A DNA stretch of 64,000 nucleotides from Nocardia takedensis NBRC 100417 (GCF_000308695.1 NZ_BAGG01000032.1:1-64000), one strand, 5' to 3'. Positions 40,495 through 48,516 are shown, counted from the first letter of the stretch. Program-made: numbers and translations. The notes: generated from the sequence alone by a model not told the origin.

Positions 40495-40500
40495 TTGACA
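40495..40500 (+). promoter_or_regulatory. -35 box for the rep operon
   Basis: Consensus TTGACA. Operator copies O2 and O3 cover the spacer and probable -10 region (GATGAG at 40518-40523), so a bound repressor would exclude RNA polymerase. The -10 is weak. Confidence 0.5.
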
Positions 40501-40520
40501 AGCGCGTGCTAGTACGCGAT
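40501..40520. promoter_or_regulatory. candidate GntR operator O2 (diverged copy)
   Basis: AGCGCGTGCTAGTACGCGAT, 14 of 20 identical to O3 and keeping the CGCGTGCTAG core. It directly abuts the TTGACA box. Confidence 0.5.
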
Positions 40521-40523
40521 GAG

Positions 40524-40543
40524 TTCGCGTGCTAGCATACGAA
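40524..40543. promoter_or_regulatory. candidate GntR operator O3
   Basis: TTCGCGTGCTAGCATACGAA, a palindrome at 16 of 20 positions around TGCTAGCA. Confidence 0.6.
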
Positions 40544-40575
40544 TACGGGTCAAAAGCGGACAACCGGAGGTCATC

Positions 40576-40932
40576 ATGCGGGTTCACGGAACAGCGACAG
40601 CGGCGGCGCTTCGCCCCTCGCGTCTGAACTTCGTCGGGTACTGCATCTACTGCTGCAAGCCGGGGTGCGCGTCGGCGGAGTGCATCGCCTACCACGCCCG
40701 ATCGGTGTGGGAAGTGTGCCCGCGCTGCGGTGGAAGCGAGTACGTGGACGGTCACATTGACCCGGAGACGGCGTGCGGTCGCTGCGATTGCACGGGCGGG
40801 TTGACCGAGACGACTCCTGCCGGGGTGGCCGCGTCGGCGGCGACGGTGGTCGAGTTCCCGCGTCCGGCGGGGCAGACGGTGTACGAGTGCTGGCCGCATG
40901 ATGGTGGCGCTCCGACGCGGTGGGTTCGGTGA
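40576..40932 (+). CDS. Cys-rich Zn-ribbon-like protein, first gene of the rep operon
   Basis: The protein has 118 residues with eleven Cys arranged as CIYCC, CASAEC, CPRCGG, CGRCDC and a late one; the CPRCGG...CGRCDC pair looks like a zinc ribbon of the DnaJ or RNA-polymerase type. No other domain is recognised. GGAGG at 40566-40570 sets the start. The stop overlaps the next gene's GTG (GTGA). It may be a DNA-binding activator or accessory replication factor; this is a guess from position. Confidence 0.7.
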   Translation: MRVHGTATAAALRPSRLNFVGYCIYCCKPGCASAECIAYHARSVWEVCPRCGGSEYVDGHIDPETACGRCDCTGGLTETTPAGVAASAATVVEFPRPAGQTVYECWPHDGGAPTRWVR

Positions 40933-41318
40933 TCGCGGTGGGTGAGCGGGTGACCGAGGCCGAGGCGCATGTGTTGTTGCTCGGGCGTGAGGTGCTTCCG
41001 GTGCGGGAGCAGGCGGTGTTGTCGTGGCTGTTGTCGCGGCCGGATCGGATGTCGATCGCGTTGGCCGACGAGTGCGGCTACGACTGGACCTCGAAGGCGT
41101 TCCGGGAGTTGAAGGATCGGTGGCAGGCGTACGGGCTGCTCACCTACGGCTACAGCAAGACCTACAACGCGTGCCTTCCGCAGGCGACCGAGTTCGCGGC
41201 GTTGGTGATGGGCATGGACCCGGTCGAGTGGATCGTCTACACCTGCGCCGGTGCCGAGGTGGTCGACCTCGACGCGCACGCCGAGGATTACGACCTGGCG
41301 GCGGGGGAGCCCGCGTGA
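40929..41318 (+). CDS. small protein of unknown function, possible winged helix, coupled to rep
   Basis: The protein has 129 residues. The middle (EQAVLSWLLSRPDRMSIALADECGYDWTSKAFRELKDRWQAYGLLTYGYSKTYNACLPQATEFAALVMG) reads like a winged-helix DNA-binding fold with a wing near YGYSKTYNA; the C-terminus is acidic. GTG 40929 overlaps the previous stop, and its own stop overlaps the Rep start (GTGA each time), so the three are translated in sequence. A replication-control or accessory role is plausible but unproven. Confidence 0.65.
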   Translation: MIAVGERVTEAEAHVLLLGREVLPVREQAVLSWLLSRPDRMSIALADECGYDWTSKAFRELKDRWQAYGLLTYGYSKTYNACLPQATEFAALVMGMDPVEWIVYTCAGAEVVDLDAHAEDYDLAAGEPA

Positions 41319-43039
41319 TCGTCGATCAGGTCACCGACACCGATACCGCTGCTGTCCCGCGTGAGACGGCGGCGGATCGGCGCGCGCAGTTGAACGTGGT
41401 CGAGTTGGCGGCGTCGATGGCCGAGCAGCACCAGGTGTGCCGCCGACCCCTGGCGATGCATGCCACCAAGGCGGATGGCTCCACCGAATACGTTGCCGCC
41501 CCGTGCAAATCGACCATGGAGTGCGTCTGTCCCGGGTGTGCGGCCAGGGCGCGTCTGCTCCGTATCCAGCAGTGCCGCGAGGGCTGGCACATCGAGAAGG
41601 AACCCGAGACGGTGAAGAACGAACCCACCACCGAGCAGGCAGACCTGCTCACCGCCCGCACCGCCCTGGCCGAGGAGTACTCCCAGGCCAAGGAGGCGGG
41701 GGACGGCGACGCGATGGACGGTATCGCCGAAGTCGTCGCCGAACTCGACCAGGAACTCCGCGATTCGGGAATCCGCGGCAAGCTCCCGCCCCTCGATCCG
41801 GAGCCGCGTACAGCCCGGAAGCGGTCGACTCGTCGTCAGCAGGCCGCGCCGGACCTGCCCCGCAAGACGGTGGGTAAGTCGACGGTGGGGCGGGTGTACG
41901 CGGGCAAGTACCGGCCCTCGATGTTCATCACCCTCACGTTGCCCTCCTACGGGCGTATCCATCGGGACGGGGCCGGTGTCGACGCGAAGGGCAAACCGGT
42001 CTCCGACGGCGCACCGGTCGACCCGTCGAGCTACGACTACCGCCAAGCCGCGCGGGACGCGATCCACTTCGCGGCGTTGTTCGACCGGTTCGTGCAGAAC
42101 TACCGGCGCGCGACCGGCCGTGACATCCAGTACTTCGCGACGGTGGAACCGCAGAAACGCGGCGCACCGCACATCCACATCGCGGTACGCGGCTCGGACT
42201 CGCGGGAGTTGATCCGCCAGGTGGTCGCGGCGACCTACCACCAGGTGTGGTGGCCCCACCACGACCGCGAGGTCTACAGCGCTGGTCGGTTGCCGTTCTG
42301 GGACTACCAGCGCAACCGGTTCGTGGACCCCGACACCCGCGAACCCGTCCCGACCTGGGACGAAGCACTCAACGTCATGGATACCGTGGATGATCTCGAA
42401 CCCGCGCACGTGATCCGCTTCGGCTCCCAGATCGACATCAAGGGCATCCTGGGCGGCACCGAGGAGGCTGGACGTCACATCGGCTACCTGACCAAGTACC
42501 TGACCAAGTCGGTCGGTGACGTGCTGGAAGCGGCGACCGACCGCGCCGACGATCACTACGACCGACTCCACGCCGAACTCCAGCGAACCCCGTGCTCCGC
42601 GTCGTGTGGGCTGTGGTTCCGCTACGGCGTGGTCCCGAAGGGCGCGAAGGCCAAGACCATTCCGGGCGTGTGCAAGGGCAAGGCACACCGGCGCGACACG
42701 TTGGGGATGCGCGGGCGTCGGGTTTTGGTGTCGCGGAAGTGGACCGGCAAGGACCTGTCCGACCACAAGGCCGACCGCGTCGAGTTCGTCCGTGAGCGCC
42801 TGGCCGAGGTCGGGATCACGCGCGAGCAGTCCGCGCACTGGAAGATCGCCCCGGCCGAACCGGGTGACCCGAACGTGCCCCCACGCGAGCACCTCATCAT
42901 GCGCATGGTCACCCAGAAGATCGCCCAACGCGCCGAGTACAACCGCGCCGCGATCGCCCTCGGGGAGGCGTCGTCGCCACCGCCTGTTTCACGTGAAACC
43001 GTTCAGCCACAACAAGATTCGCCGAACTCGGCGGCGTAG
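41315..43039 (+). CDS. replication initiator protein, RepSA-like HUH rolling-circle type
   Basis: The protein has 574 residues. YFATVEPQKRGAPHIHIAVRG (~277-292) holds the HUH motif (HIH), and HIGYLTKYLTKSVGDV (~387-402) the tyrosine region for DNA nicking. A Cys-rich N-terminal part (CKSTMECVCPGCAARARL) and CSASCGLWFRYG...CKGKAHRRDTLGMRGRRVLVSRKW complete the RepSA pattern. In pSAM2 RepSA starts rolling-circle replication of the excised circle. A ~90-residue charged linker precedes the catalytic part. The GTG start overlaps the previous gene. Confidence 0.92.
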   Translation: MIVDQVTDTDTAAVPRETAADRRAQLNVVELAASMAEQHQVCRRPLAMHATKADGSTEYVAAPCKSTMECVCPGCAARARLLRIQQCREGWHIEKEPETVKNEPTTEQADLLTARTALAEEYSQAKEAGDGDAMDGIAEVVAELDQELRDSGIRGKLPPLDPEPRTARKRSTRRQQAAPDLPRKTVGKSTVGRVYAGKYRPSMFITLTLPSYGRIHRDGAGVDAKGKPVSDGAPVDPSSYDYRQAARDAIHFAALFDRFVQNYRRATGRDIQYFATVEPQKRGAPHIHIAVRGSDSRELIRQVVAATYHQVWWPHHDREVYSAGRLPFWDYQRNRFVDPDTREPVPTWDEALNVMDTVDDLEPAHVIRFGSQIDIKGILGGTEEAGRHIGYLTKYLTKSVGDVLEAATDRADDHYDRLHAELQRTPCSASCGLWFRYGVVPKGAKAKTIPGVCKGKAHRRDTLGMRGRRVLVSRKWTGKDLSDHKADRVEFVRERLAEVGITREQSAHWKIAPAEPGDPNVPPREHLIMRMVTQKIAQRAEYNRAAIALGEASSPPPVSRETVQPQQDSPNSAA

Positions 43040-43052
43040 AGGAGTGGTGGTC

Positions 43053-43271
43053 ATGGAGGCTCGTAGCGAATACTTGGACGTGTCGGGGGCGGCTGCCTAC
43101 CTCGGAACCGGCGTGCGGTTCATCCGTCGGCTCGTCGCGGAACGGCGGGTGGTGTTCTACAAAGTCGGCGGGCACGTGCGATTCAAAGTCTCGGACCTGG
43201 AGGCGTTCGCGCAGGCGGGTCGGGTCGAGCCGATCGAGGTTCGGTGGCACGGTGGCAAGGCGGTGGCCTGA
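43053..43271 (+). CDS. xis: excisionase, helix-turn-helix (MerR/BldC-like)
   Basis: The protein has 72 residues: EYLDVSGAAAYLGTGVRFIRRLVAERRVVFYKVGGHVRFKVSDLEAFAQAGRV is the winged HTH_17 DNA-binding fold used by AICE excisionases. It lies 13 bases after rep and directly before int, overlapping its ATG by one base (TGATG). GAGGAG (43039-43044) points to ATG 43053 rather than the GTG codons at 43044 and 43047. Confidence 0.9.
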   Translation: MEARSEYLDVSGAAAYLGTGVRFIRRLVAERRVVFYKVGGHVRFKVSDLEAFAQAGRVEPIEVRWHGGKAVA

Positions 43272-44389
43272 TGGCGAGACGCCGTTTCGGCAACGTCCGC
43301 AAGCTGCCGTCCGGGAAGTTCCAGGCGTCGTTCATCGGGCCGAACGGGAAGCGTCAGAATGCGCCGAACACGTTCCGCACCAAGACCGACGCGGACCGGT
43401 GGTTGGTCAAGGTCGAGTCCGACATCAGCCGGGGAACATGGCTGGATGATGGACTCGGGCGACAGCGCTTCGAGGACTACGCGAAGGCGTACCTTCGCGA
43501 CAATCCCGAGGTCGGTCGGCGGTGGGAGGAAACCTGCCTGCGCAATATGCGGCTGCACATGGGTGACCTGCTGGACGTGCCGCTGGTCGCCATGTCGCCC
43601 GCGATCGTGCGGGCCTGGTACGCCAAGGTCATTTCCGGAACGGGTGGACGTACCTCGATCGCGCAGTCCTATCGGTTCTTGAGTACGGTGATGAACCTCG
43701 CTGTCCGCGAACGGGCGGTGTCGATCAATCCGTGTCAGATTCGCGGTGCCGGAGCGAGTCGGGCGAAGGAACGTCCGATTGCCACGCCCGCCATGATCGA
43801 ACTGCTGGTGCAGGCCATCACTCCGCGGTATCGGGCGGCGGTGCTGATGGCCGCATGGTGCGAGATTCGACGCGGCGAACTGTGCGCGCTGCTCACCGAC
43901 TTCGTGGACGCCGATTCGGCAACCGCGTGGGTGCTGCGCAACCGGGTCGAACTGCTGGAGTCTGACGTGGCGTTCGACAAAGACCCGAAGACGGATGCCG
44001 GTCGTCGCCCGATCGCGATCCCGCCGCACGTCATGCCGTACGTCATCGCTCACCGCGACGAGTGGGCGGGGCCGGTGCGGTTCTTCGTCGGCCGCGACGG
44101 TGCGCCGATGCGCGGCAATGCGATCTCGCAGGCGTTCAACCGGGCGAAGAAACAGGTCGGGTTCCTCGGGACGTTCCACGACCTGCGCCATACCGGCCAA
44201 TCGCTCGCGGCGGCGTCTGGGGCCACGCTGGCGGACCTCAAGAAGCGGGCTGGGCATTCCTCGGATCAGGCGGCGTCGCGATACATGCACATGGTCGCGG
44301 GTCGTGACCGGGAGATCGCGTACCGGCTGAGCGAGATCGCACGCACGGGCGACGCGTCCAAGCTGCCGCCCGGAATCGTGATGCACTGA
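43271..44389 (+). CDS. int: tyrosine-type site-specific integrase
   Basis: The protein has 372 residues. An N-terminal arm-binding domain (FQASFIGPNGKRQNAPNTFRTKTDADRWL) and a core SAM-like domain (YAKAYLRDN...) precede the catalytic domain with Arg in CEIRRGEL (~200), HDLRHTGQSLAA (~303) and GHSSDQAASRYMHM, where the Tyr at ~337 is the nucleophile. It should recombine attP with the tRNA-Pro site. The start overlaps xis by one base. It is the last gene before attR. Confidence 0.95.
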   Translation: MARRRFGNVRKLPSGKFQASFIGPNGKRQNAPNTFRTKTDADRWLVKVESDISRGTWLDDGLGRQRFEDYAKAYLRDNPEVGRRWEETCLRNMRLHMGDLLDVPLVAMSPAIVRAWYAKVISGTGGRTSIAQSYRFLSTVMNLAVRERAVSINPCQIRGAGASRAKERPIATPAMIELLVQAITPRYRAAVLMAAWCEIRRGELCALLTDFVDADSATAWVLRNRVELLESDVAFDKDPKTDAGRRPIAIPPHVMPYVIAHRDEWAGPVRFFVGRDGAPMRGNAISQAFNRAKKQVGFLGTFHDLRHTGQSLAAASGATLADLKKRAGHSSDQAASRYMHMVAGRDREIAYRLSEIARTGDASKLPPGIVMH

Positions 44390-44391
44390 GA

Positions 44392-44403
44392 TATCGCACG
44401 TAG
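44392..44403 (+). repeat. candidate integrase arm site, right copy
   Basis: TATCGCACGTAG, identical to 38530-38541, three bases after the int stop. Confidence 0.35.
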
Positions 44404-44451
44404 GCCGCGTGCCTGGACGTTGCATGACCCCTGACCAGCGGAAACCCCAGG

Positions 44452-44509
44452 GCTTTGGGAGCGGAGGGTCGCAGGTTCAAATCCTGTCACCCCGACAGTC
44501 TTTCGCGGA
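44452..44509 (+). repeat. attachment site, right (attR), 58-bp direct repeat
   Basis: Exact copy of 38381-38438. The tRNA part lacks the 5' half, so this is not a working tRNA gene. Confidence 0.95.
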
Positions 44510-44580
44510 ACACCGCCTCGCTCGAGGCCCGCTCGCCCGGATCACCGCGCGTGGGCGACCGCATTCGTCGAAGAGTCGAG

Positions 44581-44612
44581 AAAGGCCCGTACTCCTTGGA
44601 GTACGGGCCTTT
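44581..44612. terminator. hairpin terminator, bidirectional
   Basis: 14-bp perfect arms AAAGGCCCGTACTC / GAGTACGGGCCTTT with CTTG loop and T runs on both sides, ten bases after the stop of the minus-strand membrane protein gene. Confidence 0.8.
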
Positions 44613-44622
44613 TCGGTGTCGT

Positions 44623-46236
44623 TCAGCGCTGGCGGCTGGTGCGGGCGCGCCTGCGTTCGGCCTGGAGTTCGGCGAGTTCCTGTTCCAGGAGTTCGGCGAT
44701 GCGGAACTGGCCGGTGTCGTGGATCGGGTCCGGGGCCGGGACGACCTGGAGATCCGGTTTGGCGGGAACGGCGGGGGTCTCCTTGCCGTTCTTGGCCGGT
44801 CGGGGTTCCGGGGTGGCACGGGACTTGGAGGGCACCACCTTGCGCAGGCCGCTCTTGGGCTGAGCCGCCGTCTTCGCCACGGGCCGTTCCACGGGGACGT
44901 CGGCGGGTTTGACGATGGGGGACGGGACCGCCTTCACCGTGGGTGCGGGCTCGGCGAACGCGGCCGCGATCGACTCGTGAGCGCGCTGGGCGGTCGCGGG
45001 CTCACGCTTCGGCGTGGCCGCGGGCTGCGGCGCCGCCGGGGCGGGAGTTTTCGCGGCGGCGGGCGCCGGAGCGGGTGCGGCGGCGGGCGCGGGTGCGGCG
45101 GCGGCCGGTTTCGCCGGTGCGGCGGCGGGTTTCGCGGGCGCGGGACGCGCGGCCGGGCGAGGCGCGGGCTCGCTCTGCTCCTGCGCGACGGGCTTCGCGG
45201 CGGCCGGGGCCGGACGCTTCGGCTCCTCGGCCTGCTCGACCTCGATCTCGTCGGTGGGCGCTTGCTCCTCGGCTGCCTCCGGGTCGTCGGCGAACTGTTC
45301 GGCGGGCTCGTAGAGGCCCTCCGGTTCGGCGTGCGGGTCGAAGGCGGGCTCGGCTTCGGCGGCGGGCGCCTCGGCCTCGATCACGACCGTGCCGGGCTGG
45401 GACAGCTCCATCGCCACCGGGCGGTAGGACGCGAGATCGGGCAGCCTGCTGCGGATGACCTCGGCCGGATCGGGCAGATCGCGGACCTGGTCGGTGGCGC
45501 GCGCGATGGCCAGGCCGTAGCGGGCGCTGGCGGCGTCGTGGATGAGCAGGGCCACGCCGATCATCACCGGCGCGACCGCGTGCACGCCGGCGTCGAACCA
45601 CTGACCGCCGCGCACGTAGGGGTAGGTGTTGAGGCCGACGGTCAGCATGAGCAGCGCGATCTCGGCCGCCACGACCTGACCGCGGTTGTCCATGACACCC
45701 CATTCGGACACCTTGTTGGTGCCGATCATGATGATGATCAAGCAGACGCTGATCATCGCCTCGATGAGGTAGCTGAACCAGTACAGCGGATCGCCCGGGC
45801 CGCCGGGGGCGATGTTCTGCTGGACGTTGACCGCCGACCAGAGCATGCCCGCACCGACCACTCCGGCGAGCGCGCGCAGTGACCAGGCGCGGTGACGGTA
45901 CAGCGAGGCCAGTTTGGCGTGCGGACTCGATTCCCGCCGCTGTGCGGCAATCGCTTTGCGAGCGACCAGTAGATCTCTGATGTCGGCCTTCTCGATTTCT
46001 TCCGTGGTCTGGCGGGCCCGGTCGGCGGCCGCGGCCGCGGCCTGCGCCTGTTTCCACCGTTGCGAGCGATCCTGGCCGCGGATCTTCTCGGCGAGGTCGC
46101 GTTCGGCGTGCAGTTCGTCCTCGGACAGCGCCTGCGTGAGCGCCGGATCGAACTGGTATGCCAGTCTGCCTCGGGCCTTTTCGACCCGCCGGGCCAGCTG
46201 ACTGACATCGTCCTCGATGGGATGCTCTATCGTCAC
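44623..46236 (-). CDS. four-helix membrane protein with Ala/Pro-rich tail, DUF2637-like
   Basis: The protein has 537 residues. Residues ~1-85 are charged and helical; four membrane helices span ~88-205 (LRALAGVVGAGMLWSAVNV, YWFSYLIEAMISVCLIIIMIG, VAAEIALLMLTVGLNTYPYV, AGVHAVAPVMIGVALLIHDAA). The last ~320 residues are acidic and then Ala/Pro/Lys-rich repeats. The helix pattern with an Ala-Glu pair and LNTYPYV resembles DUF2637 (SpdB-like) proteins of actinobacterial plasmids, but this is a visual likeness only. GGAG precedes GTG 46236. It lies just outside attR. Confidence 0.6.
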   Translation of the reverse strand: MTIEHPIEDDVSQLARRVEKARGRLAYQFDPALTQALSEDELHAERDLAEKIRGQDRSQRWKQAQAAAAAADRARQTTEEIEKADIRDLLVARKAIAAQRRESSPHAKLASLYRHRAWSLRALAGVVGAGMLWSAVNVQQNIAPGGPGDPLYWFSYLIEAMISVCLIIIMIGTNKVSEWGVMDNRGQVVAAEIALLMLTVGLNTYPYVRGGQWFDAGVHAVAPVMIGVALLIHDAASARYGLAIARATDQVRDLPDPAEVIRSRLPDLASYRPVAMELSQPGTVVIEAEAPAAEAEPAFDPHAEPEGLYEPAEQFADDPEAAEEQAPTDEIEVEQAEEPKRPAPAAAKPVAQEQSEPAPRPAARPAPAKPAAAPAKPAAAAPAPAAAPAPAPAAAKTPAPAAPQPAATPKREPATAQRAHESIAAAFAEPAPTVKAVPSPIVKPADVPVERPVAKTAAQPKSGLRKVVPSKSRATPEPRPAKNGKETPAVPAKPDLQVVPAPDPIHDTGQFRIAELLEQELAELQAERRRARTSRQR

Positions 46237-46597
46237 CTCGACTCCCGCCCGGGCAGGTTCGAGGTTTGGCAAGTGATCACACATGGGAACGGCACATGCC
46301 ATTCATAGTCGATCGGGCGGTGCCTGCGAAACTGTGGATTAGCCGCGAGGGGGGTCGATCTCGGCGTGGCGCGGGCGACACGCCCCCAGCAAATTCGGCG
46401 GGCGGACATGTCGCGTTCACGGAGCCGGTACTGTGTCGGGCTCGTTCGCGTTCTGTCCGGGCAGCTCAGCGGTGTTCCGCGCCTCGAACGAGGTCCCGAT
46501 CGCTCGGCGGGAGCCGGGTGGATTCCCTGTCGTGGGGGCGCCGGAAACCGGTCAGCGCCCACCCTGCCGATACCGACCGGTAACTATGGGAATTCGA
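46237..46597. other. 361-bp intergenic region, no convincing gene
   Basis: On the minus strand TATGAAT (plus 46303-46309), about 65 bases before the GTG at 46236, is a fair -10 box. Frames crossing the region lack ribosome binding sites. Nothing else is recognised. Confidence 0.35.
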
Positions 46598-47314
46598 TCA
46601 ACGGATCGCGGCCATCCGACTCAGGTGCGAACCGAGCGCCGTGTCCGTGACCGGCACCAGGGTCAGATCCGTGCTCGTGGTCAACAGGTAGCGGCCGTCG
46701 TCGCTGAAGTCGAGCCAGGTGCGATGCCGGGTGGGCGGCGACATGGGATCCTCCGGCGCAACCGTCACGGTGATGAAGCCCCGCGCGTCGATCGGCCGGT
46801 GCAGGGTATCGCGGAAGACGGCGGCGCGCTCGGCCTCCGCCGAACGGTCCAGCGCGTGCCGGCCGGTCTCCAGCACGGCCTCGCGGGGCTCGCGCATCGG
46901 GGCCAATCGGCCCGCGGGCGCGGAACCCATGGCCGACACCAGATGTCGCGACACCCGGCGCGCGTGACACGCGATGACGGTGACGTCGCACGGCCCCGCG
47001 ACGATCACCGTCCCCCAGACCAGGTGCGCGGCCCCGAAGGCCAGGATCGGATCCTCGGTGCGGCCGTCGGCGGTGTAGCGGTCGCCGGAGACGGTGATGG
47101 TGGTGACGTCGCCGCGCGCGCACAACGCCAGCGCGCCGGTCAGATCCGGATCGCGATTGCGGCCGAACCGGTCGACGAGTCCGAGCTTGTCCCAGTCGTT
47201 CTCGCTGCGGACGGTGCCGCGGTGGGCCATGTTGATCGGATAGGGCCGCCGGTCGAGCCCGGTTTCCACCGACCATACGTAGGTGAACTCGTCCGGGCTC
47301 AGGACCCACTTCAC
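46598..47314 (-). CDS. ESX secretion-associated protein EspG-like
   Basis: The protein has 238 residues, begins VKWVLSPDEFTYVWSVETGLDRRPYPI and has the mixed beta/helix layout of EspG chaperones, which bind PPE-type substrates and keep them soluble for type VII secretion. It is the third gene of an overlapping operon; its GTG start overlaps the previous stop (GTGA) and GGAGAG precedes it. No EccC or EccB component lies nearby. Confidence 0.8.
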   Translation of the reverse strand: MKWVLSPDEFTYVWSVETGLDRRPYPINMAHRGTVRSENDWDKLGLVDRFGRNRDPDLTGALALCARGDVTTITVSGDRYTADGRTEDPILAFGAAHLVWGTVIVAGPCDVTVIACHARRVSRHLVSAMGSAPAGRLAPMREPREAVLETGRHALDRSAEAERAAVFRDTLHRPIDARGFITVTVAPEDPMSPPTRHRTWLDFSDDGRYLLTTSTDLTLVPVTDTALGSHLSRMAAIR

Positions 47315-47886
47315 GGCGCAGGCTCTCCGCGCACCGGCTCCCGGAAGGCGGGCACCGCGTCCCCGGAGGCCACCAGTGTCGAGTTGTAGAGGAAGGTCAG
47401 CGTGTCCTGCGCGTCCGCGAGCGCGGTGGCGGCGGCGATGTCGTGGGCCATGCGCCGCGGTCCGCCGTCCACGGCCTCGCGCACCGGGTCGGGGTCGGGG
47501 ACGTACGGCGCGACCGGTGCCGGGATCGCGTCGCGCACGGTCTGGGCGGCCGAGGAGTTCTGTTCCATGAGCCGGTGCACCGCGGCGCACACGTCCTGGG
47601 CGGCCAGTCCCGAGCGGACGAATTCCTCGGTGGCCCGGGTGGCCGCGTCGGCGGCCCGGCCGTGCCATTCCGCGAATTCCTGGCGGACCGCCGCGGCGAA
47701 CACCTCGAACAACTGCTCGAGGGCGTCGGCCCCGGCCCGCCAGCCCTCTGCGGTGCGGCCCAGCGCGGCCGGATCGAGGGCTTCGTGCACCAGCCGCCAG
47801 ATCTCCTCGTGGGTGAAGGCGTCGAAGGCCTCGCGGTCGGGAACGTAGGGATCGTCGGTTTCGGCGGGTCGCCCGAGCGGCTTCAT
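47311..47886 (-). CDS. PPE-like/WXG-type ESX substrate candidate
   Basis: The protein has 191 residues, mostly helical. QEFAEWHGRAADAATRA contains a WxG turn between two long helices, as in WXG100 and PPE-type proteins. The N-terminus is acidic and polar and the C-terminal ~25 residues look unstructured. A C-terminal YxxxD/E secretion motif was not found in this protein. Adjacent EspG chaperone suggests an exported partner. ATG 47886 overlaps the previous stop (ATGA). Confidence 0.6.
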   Translation of the reverse strand: MKPLGRPAETDDPYVPDREAFDAFTHEEIWRLVHEALDPAALGRTAEGWRAGADALEQLFEVFAAAVRQEFAEWHGRAADAATRATEEFVRSGLAAQDVCAAVHRLMEQNSSAAQTVRDAIPAPVAPYVPDPDPVREAVDGGPRRMAHDIAAATALADAQDTLTFLYNSTLVASGDAVPAFREPVRGEPAP

Positions 47887-48293
47887 AGTCGATCATCCAG
47901 TTCGTCGGCGGCCACGGCCAGTGCCGCGCGCCGGGCGGCGTCGGCTTCCTCGAACAACGCGGCCGCCGCGAGATATCCGGCCTTCAGACGCAAAGCGGCC
48001 TCCTGCAATTCGGTCAGCACCTCGCGGTACCGCACCCCCTTGTCCTCGAACCCCCTGGTCAGCGCCACACCCGAGGGCAGTTGGGCGAACCCGGCGACCT
48101 CGGTGAGTTCACCGCCCGCGCTCCTGGCCCGTGCCAGCCCTTCGATCAGCGCGTCGCAGGCGGCCTCGAGTCGGCGCGCCGACCCCTGCGGCATCGCGAA
48201 CTCGCCCGCCGCGGCGGCCTCGTACACACCGGCTTCGGCGGCCTGCGCCTCGTCGGGTCGCACTGTTCCGGCCCCCTCGATCTCGGTCGACAC
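47883..48293 (-). CDS. small helical PE-like ESX-associated protein
   Basis: The protein has 136 residues: Ala/Glu-rich helices (YEAAAAGEFAMPQGSARRLEAACDALIEGLARARSAGG, VLTELQEAALRLKAGYLAAAALFEEADAARRAAL). It is first in the three-gene operon and plausibly forms a heterodimer with the next product, as PE with PPE. AAGGA five bases before GTG 48293 supports that start, and TAAACT (plus 48314-48319) is a good -10 box. No PE motif near the N-terminus is obvious. Confidence 0.55.
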   Translation of the reverse strand: MSTEIEGAGTVRPDEAQAAEAGVYEAAAAGEFAMPQGSARRLEAACDALIEGLARARSAGGELTEVAGFAQLPSGVALTRGFEDKGVRYREVLTELQEAALRLKAGYLAAAALFEEADAARRAALAVAADELDDRL

Positions 48294-48516
48294 CAAAGTC
48301 CTTGAAGCTCGGCAGTTTATCAGTGGGGGTATCCGCCGGAGGTGGGTTCTCGGGCCGCTGTGCGGTACCCCGACACGTGAGAACGGCCACTGTGGCTTCG
48401 CACGATGCGTTCACAAGGCGAACGCCTGAGAGCCGAGCGCGATCGTCCGAGCACGCGGGCCGGGCGACCGAGGCCGCGATCCTCGGGGCCGACTTGGACA
48501 CCCAGCGCGTCGGCGG

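Larger units (their letters stand above)
38381..44509. mobile_element. compact integrative element in tRNA-Pro (pSAM2/AICE-like, no translocase)
   Basis: Two identical 58-bp direct repeats bound the element; the repeat-to-repeat distance is 6071 bp. Between them are, on the plus strand, a Zn-ribbon protein, an unknown protein, a HUH replication initiator, Xis and a tyrosine integrase as one overlapping gene set, and on the minus strand a GntR regulator and a membrane protein. Rep, Xis, Int, GntR and tRNA 3'-end insertion are the hallmarks of actinomycete integrative and conjugative elements. A TraSA/FtsK-like translocase is not visible in any frame, so it should be able to excise and replicate but not transfer itself. 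Confidence 0.9.

Noticed and set aside
44452..44509. A second tRNA-Pro
   Set aside because: Only the 3' part from the anticodon stem on is present; it is the attR repeat.
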